Assembly (NCBI GenBank): GCA_001940645.1
Contig: MDVS01000012.1
Location: 1 to 64,000 of the forward strand
Origin: Candidatus Heimdallarchaeota archaeon LC_3
Lineage (GTDB): Archaea > Asgardarchaeota > Heimdallarchaeia > Hodarchaeales > LC-3
Length of the DNA: 64,000 nt
Reading direction: 5' to 3'
The position numbers and the translations under genes are program-made. The notes beneath the pieces are model-generated. The model searched no databases, was not told the origin of the DNA, and saw only the letters and a list, made by a program, of their open reading frames with translations. Below are positions 61,401 to 64,000 of this stretch, in pieces. Positions within the stretch are counted from its first letter, which is position 1; the number at the start of each line of letters is the position of its first letter.

Positions 61401-64000
61401 CATAAATATTCTCCTCACTTGAGCTTATTATTCCATCAAATAAGGAGATCAATGAATCATTGTGCCAAGATAAAATCTCATTATTAGAAGGAGTATATTG
61501 CAGAGTACCCATCCAAGCCATATCCGAAATATTGGTGCTATTTACCACATAATTTGCTATTGGAGTAAAATTAGTATAGGAATTAGAATTAGATTCCCAA
61601 TCAGGCATTAATATTGAATTACCATCATATTTGCTTGGATTTAGAAAATTAGAATCCCAAGCAAATTCTATATTATCATAATATTGTGTCATACCTGAAA
61701 TAATTGAGACTAATTGATCAACGTAGTCTTGGCTATTAATTTCGTTTATCGAACTAGTGCTGTCACTTGTCCGATAGCTGGAATATAGTCCTGTACCGTG
61801 TCTTGAGGGAAGTGGTCTCCAAATACCGTTATCTGTAGTATTGGGAACAGGAGAACTTGAGACTAAGACTGTGCCGTCAAGAATTATTCCATTAGAATCT
61901 TGTGAAATAGAAAAAACAAATCTATCAGCAAAATTGGTCATCCAAGAATTTAAACCTAAAGTATTATAGGGCAAGAGAGAAATAGGAACATTAGAATTAT
62001 TAGCAACGGTAGCATAATTCATCGATGAATTTAATAGAGATGTATCAGCAATCACTAATGAATCTGAATGCATCAATCCAAGAATATCTGATAAATATAT
62101 ACCCTCAACCGTTTCACCAGTAGAAATTTTGATTTTATTATTTGTCTGTAATTCTAAATCCCCTAGTTTTACTTCTAGCCGCTTTTCGTTATTTAAAAGG
62201 TCTATTTCTTCAGTATAGACTATTTTGTCTGTATACGGGCCCGTATGGAAAATTTTTCCACCATTTGCTAAGAAATTTCTCATAAAATTGTTTTTCCTTA
62301 TATTATTTTGTGCTTGAAGTAATGAGGAATAAGTATTGCCATCCTTGTCCTTGTGTGGTATGAAGACTTCTGGAATAGGGCCAATAAGTATAAGAGTAAT
62401 GTTTTCACTATTTTGGATATTAAAATTTTCTAACTCATTGATCACTGAATATGAATTATAAATTGATGCTGAGTAACCCGAATTTAATAATTGTTTTTCT
62501 AAATCTAGGGAAAATTCTCGGAGATTCTTATCGAATTCTTTATCGAAACTGGCATATAATGGGTCGTAATAGATAATATATTTGGGATCTTGTAATATAT
62601 TTTCAGAATCGAACGTCCTAGAGGTAATATTTCTAAATTTTTGATCCTCTGTAAGTAAAGGAACTAAAAATTGTTTTGATTTTCCTTCTAAAATAATTCC
62701 ATTATTATCCAGATAAACTATGATTCTAGAATCTAATACAATCCTATTTGACTGATGAAATATATCCTTAGCTCTGATGGTCTTTATTTCAGAGTTTGTT
62801 TGATTGGAAAAAAATGCTTGATTGAACAGAAGTTCCATTCCAAAATCAATATCTTCATTGGTAATCTCATCTATAGGAGCTTTAAGTGCTTCTAGGGCAG
62901 TTTCTTTTATTCCATCGTAATTTGTATCAAATAATGTAGTATTGAAAATGTATTGTGTCTCCAATGGATGAAGTACAGCAGATTCATAAGCCAAATTTGC
63001 ATTATTTTCTCGATTAACTAACTCTAATCCAGAAAAGATATAATCTGCGTTAGGATCAACTCCTTGGAACCAGAAATCACGAATCTGTATCTTATCTGAA
63101 TCTTTTTCTTTTAAGAAGTTAATGACTTCCTTTATTGGAATTGACTCAGGGAATTGATTATCAAAATATTCTCTTTCTAAAAAGTCAGGATTTTGTGATT
63201 GTCTTAATAGATCATTTTGATAATAATAATTCTGAGTCGAAGGAAGTCTAATATCATAGTACAAATAGGAGACATAATCTGGATATAAAAATCGAATATC
63301 TTCTGTCCTTATAATTATAGTCTTTAATGAGCCAGTACCCTTATTTATAAATTCAAAACCAATTTCATATCCCTTTTGGATGTTGGAGGATTCATTTTTA
63401 ATTTTGACATCGAATAGCAGATGAGTCATATTAGATATATCTAGATTCGAATCCCCAAAGAAAAAGTCATTGAAGTCTACATTGGTACTATAGAGTGTGT
63501 CTCCTGAAAATCTTACTCCATTTAAGTCAAAAGATACTCCATTATTACCAGATGCAATAGAAAAAGCATTTTTCAATTCAGTATTGCTTATTTTCTGAGT
63601 GGGTATTATTCTTTCCTCAAAATGATCGAATTGAATGTATCCTGAAATATCATCACCAAGCAGTCGGGAAAGATTCACAGCAGAACCAGATTCAGATACA
63701 AAGTCAAATTCTTTAAAATCGTATTCAGAAGTGATACTAGCAACGGCAGTGAGAAAACTCAGATCATTAGAGCCAATAATGGTCGAATTATAAGAAAGGC
63801 TAGATTTAATTTGGCTTAACTTTGAAATTAATATACCTAAAAATTCTTCATCAACTAAATGATCAAAAAGTCTTGAATTTTCTAAATCTTCCAAAATACT
63901 TATTGTAAATTTAGAATTCTTGAAATCGATATTCATTCCTAATTTATTGAACAATTTCTCTAGTAGTCCAAAATTAGTCGAATCATACCCATATTTCTCA
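40447..64000 (-). CDS. Giant Ig/LamG surface protein, C-terminal anchor; 5' end beyond window
   Basis: One uninterrupted frame of at least 7,850 codons, still open at the right edge, so the start and any signal peptide are outside. Residues are counted from the TTG at 63954. LamG/ConA-like domains are seen near 840-1000, 1505-1710, 3875-4080 and 4545-4755. About 12 Ig-like domains, each starting near (V/I)xD(T/I)TAP, lie at ~2260-3490. Segments near 460-590 and 4240-4350 look like Rossmann-type, amidotransferase-like domains (inference). A DxDxDG calcium loop (DKDGDGVQD) is near 7100. Three membrane helices (~7487-7556) are followed by ~280 residues. The bulk must lie outside the cell. It is probably an adhesin or surface-layer-associated protein. 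Confidence 0.85.
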   Translation of the reverse strand, partial: EKYGYDSTNFGLLEKLFNKLGMNIDFKNSKFTISILEDLENSRLFDHLVDEEFLGILISKLSQIKSSLSYNSTIIGSNDLSFLTAVASITSEYDFKEFDFVSESGSAVNLSRLLGDDISGYIQFDHFEERIIPTQKISNTELKNAFSIASGNNGVSFDLNGVRFSGDTLYSTNVDFNDFFFGDSNLDISNMTHLLFDVKIKNESSNIQKGYEIGFEFINKGTGSLKTIIIRTEDIRFLYPDYVSYLYYDIRLPSTQNYYYQNDLLRQSQNPDFLEREYFDNQFPESIPIKEVINFLKEKDSDKIQIRDFWFQGVDPNADYIFSGLELVNRENNANLAYESAVLHPLETQYIFNTTLFDTNYDGIKETALEALKAPIDEITNEDIDFGMELLFNQAFFSNQTNSEIKTIRAKDIFHQSNRIVLDSRIIVYLDNNGIILEGKSKQFLVPLLTEDQKFRNITSRTFDSENILQDPKYIIYYDPLYASFDKEFDKNLREFSLDLEKQLLNSGYSASIYNSYSVINELENFNIQNSENITLILIGPIPEVFIPHKDKDGNTYSSLLQAQNNIRKNNFMRNFLANGGKIFHTGPYTDKIVYTEEIDLLNNEKRLEVKLGDLELQTNNKIKISTGETVEGIYLSDILGLMHSDSLVIADTSLLNSSMNYATVANNSNVPISLLPYNTLGLNSWMTNFADRFVFSISQDSNGIILDGTVLVSSSPVPNTTDNGIWRPLPSRHGTGLYSSYRTSDSTSSINEINSQDYVDQLVSIISGMTQYYDNIEFAWDSNFLNPSKYDGNSILMPDWESNSNSYTNFTPIANYVVNSTNISDMAWMGTLQYTPSNNEILSWHNDSLISLFDGIISSSEENIYGNIIKLTDNNIRLPSIHIDWSQGFTFSLTLRGPWNNATNIFYFGSDATNNKISLDRDINGRLIFTIDSESVTSTNSILTNESWTHIKLVMDANRNVTFYDVNGINQGTLQFSNHPYSINRNFNFVAKDNWQGESINTFNLYNWAFNSTELTSIDVSQGQNQITNMNGLLYGIQPLHMNNYPISSEFGENVDSTFSSISLVPGFEGYNLFTGNQVITEGTILNLPINIENGFGSTYPVGLIDNQFIGEGEHWIYLPSEIRVSITIDDNGTDRIINYYGLSSNFSDQILTSAVNTNWNISSNDTEMESDNYFYDVDQFVYDNYFKDYVINDNYYQNGLATGTFYSDAYLSESLQDTNFLSQYYEYYSIMLPINDSTSQKFYLRPVSSDYTSDRFIDARSDLYYYKNDSDVFTIGNRNLDNSETTTDRWIYVSDVSGNAFNISDNIVSTYNAYFSDLPNFIPKESIIIKNISINAINSSPTIENESLATFEENANWYGPTIKLGNVSFTRPEQQGLILKSTITNQINGSSIYILTGFTPENSILINTNTTDGDKVNIVPLYESNTWKIDNDIYYLEVYPLESDYHTFDRNIIQENFFIDYASILLEISNNYQLSSVLLKNLRLDSVSLEQKTLESSTKVKIVNQSILLPRRNIGPDSDPNLLAYWSFDNDSKSIEEGITKYFDESGNGWTLFTNNNSDNNDIQVNNALRTLSGDKYAYTDPLKDLNFSSFTISGFFKRNNNDIEYILEKEGSFSIRVEDEYFTFLVPDESGYYTSSNYSFTSNTWYHFSFSYDSNKDFDTNLSGIQPAILRINGEKLPIYTGVGSTPLVPSQNNNPLRLGYRFNGSLDEIRIYKGVIDQISFMNDDFNNSSIDPWWNKISGSFTYPFELSETSNQLKFQSTGNNGSIELSQIDYNSTIDDFSVQFRVNYNGFGSETGITLFSDATKIGEIKLVDLPTEYKISGSVGTGIDYDSITFSRDIGWRWLKIERVNGIIRVFDGREGLVPMYTNGPITSGTVTGNLTELCLTSINNNMLVDDYYSISDFTIDYDTSQLNQTPESIYSGLRYGTFGPSLIIPLQIGSNTKFDIRFNDDPLDDPELLNYSSRGIDIQDVQYLSFNIMSDNADLSMLKGSITFNVNSESYSLAVNELPSPILDYNIVSISGSNTTVTLTPADFVNDLSTVDKTITFSPLFGYLESISFDLEYSGSSARNIFLDNFQIISKDLLPIYVEDFNPYHLAEYGTINDYSLTQQQIIDTHYLDFWEIDQDFRIGIQRPQSNSDKINSEQTDFLINRHTHPFLVVESQNNGFISLIGIDDFGHFTENILIPLEKGVTKAKISEYINQDDTVYISGLELLGNIDYVSLTALAWQNGDHYPIQASSDDSSITTASNEFVLLNDSFSEITLNEYWDRPNQGTISVTIDSIDTIVNELPVTYSLANGDLVNDLTAHANIDFTITTSSSGYALTTLDVYVNGIRQDWLTNDISNTIHYYTLDTSQLLYANIISFWATNVAGNSSVDSLRINIADLTSPKIISRSPNLTHEYASVGTIFWDIDDINPDYYTITQAMNDINGDYQDTLWSAGPNSWTGDIDVILDLQSAGLNTVGEYRFDLIAYDNAAYTGTDTANASDISSIYVNVVDTTAPAITSFLPADSDIIANSGTMTVTASANDPSSISLMEIYLGGTTINDRIATASGDTITSSPIDLSSYADNETINIYVKAVDGENPLNEQWATHTITVDDKIEPGFVSLVPTNSSNVEGSVSIQGIISSDPSGIEYIKIYIDTIIKAQINDNVTTLSHSWDTTTYTEGGHSITLEWMDSAENVDSVTYNVNVVDITAPSASTSDFLIDNTNNAFPFDITVTIPIQLDSITDTNGIWKVELYWDEAPIDGNYTLIDSTTFNTINDDPVTYVTAFDTIDIQSFKEGVGRLELKIIDNSLANKTYSLWRDLTIVDIVAPNTPTLMGISTDSGNPTAISATQLFIGDSTDVNGINNIQALISSLSFEYNTSTEISNGLSDNPDGDSSTLAFNWDSTAFAEGNYTVTVTAYDPTGNSSSNSYYIEVIDITGPSLISWSSPTENLNITSSANIEFTARDPSGLNHLKVIFDGIQTNFPCGGAITCSISATDYVIEASAHTEGTYPLQIIAVDDSALLNETPFNRTVTIVDIESTISWISPGISGSDISGNPVFDVDASDASGIKRIELWIFELSTLFPVHTSTSSNLTYSDWDTTLFPTLNNPYFVSILVVDDFDNYTWSHHEYNVVDVTPPTLSNIVYGTLPEPSSFTGSVLLTANASDLNELTSIDVLLDNIVIYSDTSSPTDLSYSWDTTTYSKGTHELTIRATDASGNNYIVPKTLTVVDTTAPSITISSPTNGGSTQSPNTISITHNGTDTQSTIVQTQVYVDGVWYSTLNGNSGTTYWYSSYAEYTIGSHTITVYKTDSEGNTSNSSISHTITSPPQDVYISTPSSGATVSGNVTITGATTNCSSTFLSMRILVDSSVKYTANNSCSASWTWNTTGYSNGSHSVKAESWDLELGVIDSDTHTVTVSNSGGGDTTNPYVGTIYPTSSTASGTVTLSASASDNVGVTTMKLWIGSSLKKTTSSGSISYNWKTFTYSDGSYTIKIQAWDAAGNTHYRTKNYYVSNGGGPESLALNSIDYSQYGKGSYIEDGKLVLNNTGGNLVYKGVKTVSDNWIMNYRVKSNDFIPGFFFGEEDGIYYQSYFNLEESGDGSETFGTFILEKIDLTGSSMSETISTLENIPIIRDIYHTVMFKFVIDVRPQIEVWLDNNKLATIADDSVFIGDVIEGYFGLSPRADSSGIAIIDDFVVLRSESTYVSENDYIDDYDANSVSNNIMTLIENFDGTLVTSDSDPFLLSQESNVSIINGYAKLTNASLGSRTFDSSNSDWRYYSTIIKTPDPDLGGGQEYTINLELVDDLNNTSYMRIVVDDYNLANGEFWDGTNDPIILDSSYILPNTYYQLDAIIDVEDVTMFFYPINSLEENTDHLDYLYYVFNEGSEIEESAIDYSTYLSTNFSESWNIIDSQTVGLTLDETNYISINDTEDGEVLLGDGSNGMGSVNTDDKIGPLDLTKKDFTIQAVFELPDYSGVTTTHTILKKNTLDDGLQLDIVRFDTGFDIRFRMEANGFTLSSPITDPETLDQKLQHLAITRDYFFDTDGVWKSKIKIYNNRNMNPLGERISELYVSNNNQPIVIGKGDPITLKSLRISQGILDPSEFDMSSFLLFSDSIDSLSTSSLDISNNDFGSLFVESITTTSFMKEEALNYNKSLDEFISSDKWFMDISFIPDVSTALPNLSWTLDLNGQKVEQNSSPIGPEQLGLVKENLSINDIQLPIEFYGRDIDHNYMGSIGVFYDSRPDSELNYASDNYIAQDIEEEIVNTILSFGESQSFKYNQQKSLELWLKSRTTNNQFDTLIVIDVLPLEVYSVNEDSILEKFLEAGNMILAVGNNFKTKISADTTELITSMDNLNKLFDCSVCSITDGINSVTGIDGVTFNEPPLEGPAINFISSSSSFLKDNVSPGDILEIYNGSNPRKYTVDLVVDENSLILSPTPVIWEYNLSFSIGNKYNLNFAQPSSNQYLPSLNTSGSNSAYGFLSIHSLFPELIKFVENSSNESNLIVYEVEAGKSLFGFVDDIDSDSFSNTSKIVSDLLRFIYNEYDFSSTLSFDSGNDQTGDEQIYFGNIGQLPVIALSFESFNVNASIISEDYSLFNNDVTSFVADPNISDPLDNGYFGSGLVISDINNVTIPDADSLDVKQFTLEFDIRPTIPDEFSYRNWIEKDNTFRIHQYGNDIQAQVYVNNSWSTQIIWNNILQDNQWSHVRFVYDGQFIHLIVNGEIIPKIQVMASPMNLTPSSSNLRIGGIVIGATPVMSNEAIIDNIVLLPYSSIFEDSTPTIFSFDAIGSIQDVVFTTGTATSNLYSPFGDKSIVRISSQSLMDIDNDGVYENYSYGDLGIIIDDTIYVNFNGNRNTPSDLETRDFRNQSNYWTINTDNEKLPYWSGISYSSSKTFSWMVPGTAYLLNSSFSSWPNNNIPTPDTLPTDWSSNYASDLNCSDGINPSTSCIDNTSGEYEVVIGDFFRENNLYQSISLPANSVIDSNPSNPTSKVKLDFDYHYINDRNTITSDTYVNIFYNGSDHITFLPTSSSGTTGSMSIDVWNFNDVVSGIVTIELVSSCVSGHDPEFPDWCEVGPDIIAFDNVQLSSYKVDDTKAYDGFEYEYYATETRNDVMVIPAITANVIDSSEVVEIVLDSISVYDKFANGNFTFEVDGHATDGNDISPNLDVYVVYSDGTEERATSTIPLDMIPDYSIPFGLWGDYQNLYFISRPDEIIKEVYVVYTLQADHNEGTVWLADPRIEYTSQAINTGGNPRYQIDLPVESSDFLEIGDLLIPVDMRGFNPEGTTITVTGFNDGNSVITRTYSYLESKYILTETDLEYNSSGLIRLPYSTVIDSIRLVIDDKTGVAMQGSITLGEMTTTPSTNRILYDGEIINGNNLFRADLNSISFYHPSYESSSVSSYEINFNDIMIDAQTYLEFSSEITGMINTSGTRMKIRDVNGIDKEIIIGQDSYNSIRLQDILEIDAGGNSTVSKIIFEFTPTSADGQLDISLPRFVNRTNNSAFSNVSGTIYDLGDTTTSSGNITGFVASPQMSIMGDTTNGRALIHQYNLVSDPSFKTFIDDDPNDFWNDSGTVINENGYITIPSSGYVSQNLISFTGGYAGDFLIEFSAKNNAPFNDTSAKLELNYNSNTFTIPISSFTDWQTYTEIFKPGVKVDSLSWKVLAPITSGSTLSITDVNITATGYTDSDPDWYKFQSFDPVQLTNNSNYLQRIMAEMGWYEISITGIFNTTVQPWNDINLHSETYNPFTQFFYTDLYIDYSGELDKFGEFEIDLGLSNSSYYESDVTLWVNGLKYEMRQVVTFDIFENIHVHPGINKILIELVVGPTQTSLVGASEGLFSLNIYNINSLDDSFRYRTSVPHPSQMRLPFVFYDPSLATADVDSVPNSSEFDFTDINTINESWIISQGSGVYIEDQLYDDTLNLVESDSDSFDYMYQPFPRTGEFEINTSVQLTNYDCNEYYGEIYCVNLSSYYRGGLIFKYDNEVFLLSLSGAVGNGGNDKISLLYASQLPLVNVTELGSWLYPSGYDAGSNYDIKISISSLPTDFSLDTQYTEIMINLRPSSSDDWIPLNSGSNTFSHVKYNIDSSAVEASNKFYVGYFLETSSLNEYSEYQLKSSYFRMTGLGDLDILALQASSYLSFGTPALFGGSSSLRRYMYYDLSSMPKIGTTQRIPKSIWRPIGAVLALNDALPVEILSSEIDEIWLGEIEHDGSVMENWLHGGGKFVQVTGSIPFKYTADGNTLLPTIPWLNSGENNIGHQYIFDLIGKNENGSNSFYDGGFYYDSTLDDYSTTSNLNDSSIYDWGTENPNNPLLANGFGQTFNQVSLPISEQGAFFQNGQGYDPNKLIYLQFSNLDLNNFDSDIVIQDKSYNNNNPILSFVTKVLDNQEEYLNNSYISTQGSYSPDLIINSLDTEDINDLRSGFTVEFTLLKAPTSSFEIGIGQMKLQILPRTANYLELRILDDGSSHHMIKNNPYYVKSSFIPNPDFSNNGPVRIAVVVENFITNYKIVNPEKQVSGRLHLYYNDLEDSDHDWSKAFTHYFSEFDLWNWDEVDYLFEDENKNNIRISTLNDVVIGDFIVYRSPKHYSNCVYMEIVNDWTEDVGANAGCLGGDILEDSYVAGSLVEHHIRTTSFKGDSDNSLLSKSPVFADITSPVIKYDQSPIIGTNGVFDRHTVINKQEYDLLEVKSADRVYGVRGTTAILSTDGVRASYMDFPDRYTTPAEQDLYYIILSEDSSGRVDFVDDRPYINLEHYGAGNYGIDPDFNFWNGSKTTSDFEDVYIYDGLVDDWNKKILPSSYIYTYYVQEYHAERLMLGTSAIQAGNGKGLVATLPLFNWNRTNISGHNEDYYNNRVESSGLVSSSISELSARYNISYNIMQTAFQTAMQLEIVGVTKDNSNNPEFNHFLSSFTGSVNPGTQYTNNDDKARFMVRIQQNGTKGIESSRILEGWDDEIGHINADYSHLTDRDHYPLYAWGSSGEFGRTFWDTSDDGTTQGNNVLWVNDGGDFSSLRDPFSSISENRQYTHPLYFSQRTFNTLGNYGDPSQSVFNTQLPKCDQEFYPRYDDNSSYQSGMSCLNPHFYSPQWFTMDLDTLINGVDIGRNIIIPISEMDQDESPSLIGFDDKDGDGVQDNGEKDKVVDYNFPDMFDRFNNYANDDYFENGGLSYNQTNLQTNWDARADQLGSWAYPIQYLTLENIAIRGSRGDFFTVNMTNGDDSWIYQTNLGSESWIVSQPNGEVPTTHISIGSLEDNEVTGSGSSVTQNIWQTFNIGNQKTTEYLDYVTDSTIFRDSYLLVLRNGYIKVDENSPLGVYGADTPDSRLFGDIPVSYEFRGVLNERTKLYNSFYNPDDEDKYNDTEFWAIRDLESIPRNSSMKMTIHGTSDYCNEYDTKWYLCSVSGSDRPISTDWLTDRGIYPSNTSWSTDDFGDFTNNGSSGGGLSVNIGLSTPSVFIQNDQLDTTDIDVNRSRFYNLVMDKTLVFSTNLSSRPERLVNYFDNYDLPVVGSEPIDLWNLFLILLVIIVIIIIFAVIEALSGGLATFLVGGAVGVGWISSGVLTAIITFIIAGSLTVIGSLALSQLMGWDYTLFDAVIDFTFGGFGALPILRRTLLASELTQGIGKFKYTKKINGLGSRLVDAEKGVGAFNRLNDIKYIDEFDQIFAYKHIVSTSNLRPISGSDEALSGLRSGFNRAGSGVSITRYYVSPDIITSLEKVSGIRLVNNKVLRNENGVEIVLENAKYLSGDKLYIQNIEQLRGTVVYSNRLKASGNLKDSTLFTSTKNLGGQWIDINMIGNFGGIANRLEKFRIMEIVSDIDKISIYSKYALGLGMSLQLGMMAYNFAPIIPYLSQMFYSTPRHLYTS

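Overview
The window looks like a piece of an Asgard archaeal genome. It is strongly AT-rich, many starts are preceded by archaeal TATA-like elements, and genes often end in T-runs rather than hairpins. The eukaryote-like content points the same way: Rag/Gtr-type small GTPases, paired longin-like proteins, an actin-related protein, the start of a Ras/Rab-type GTPase, a UBP-type zinc finger and very long Ig/LamG surface proteins. I cannot resolve which Asgard class from the sequence alone.

Layout. Bases 1-9,720 hold a 5'-truncated unknown gene, a Rag-like GTPase plus longin-like gene pair, a VOC protein, two previously unlisted 49- and 56-residue paralogous hydrophobic peptides, a Tex/Spt6-like RNA-binding protein, a half-size PLD-like protein, and then a second longin-longin-GTPase module in inverted orientation. 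Bases 9,973-22,914 hold a signal-peptide-bearing surface protein (DUF2341 and LamG heads, a stalk of about 20 Ig-like repeats, one transmembrane helix, a cytosolic domain) followed after 25 nt by a Rag-like GTPase fused to a zinc ribbon. The surface gene is broken by a perfect 770-bp tandem duplication; removing one copy restores a single frame of 3,436 codons. Bases 23,100-37,400 are ordinary metabolic and cellular genes: UBP zinc finger, hemerythrin, M20 peptidase, ABC-2 transporter pair, RNase D-like nuclease, alpha/beta hydrolase, frameshifted enoyl-CoA hydratase, actin-related protein, GNAT acetyltransferase and a REC-GAF-PAS histidine kinase. Next come a truncated Ras-like GTPase and a leucine-rich-repeat protein. 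From 40,447 to the right edge there is one reading frame on the minus strand, at least 7,850 codons long and still open at the edge. It encodes a giant C-terminally anchored surface protein with LamG domains and about 12 Ig-like domains.

How it may work together. The recurring theme is small GTPase plus longin-like or membrane partner: three intact Rag-like GTPases, three free longin-like proteins, and one receptor-like surface protein whose cytosolic tail lies directly upstream of a GTPase gene. The most interesting candidate system is this receptor-stalk-tail plus GTPase-zinc-ribbon pair, which has the layout of a transmembrane signalling or adhesion device read out by a Rag-type GTPase. 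That function is inference; the domain layout and gene order are seen directly.
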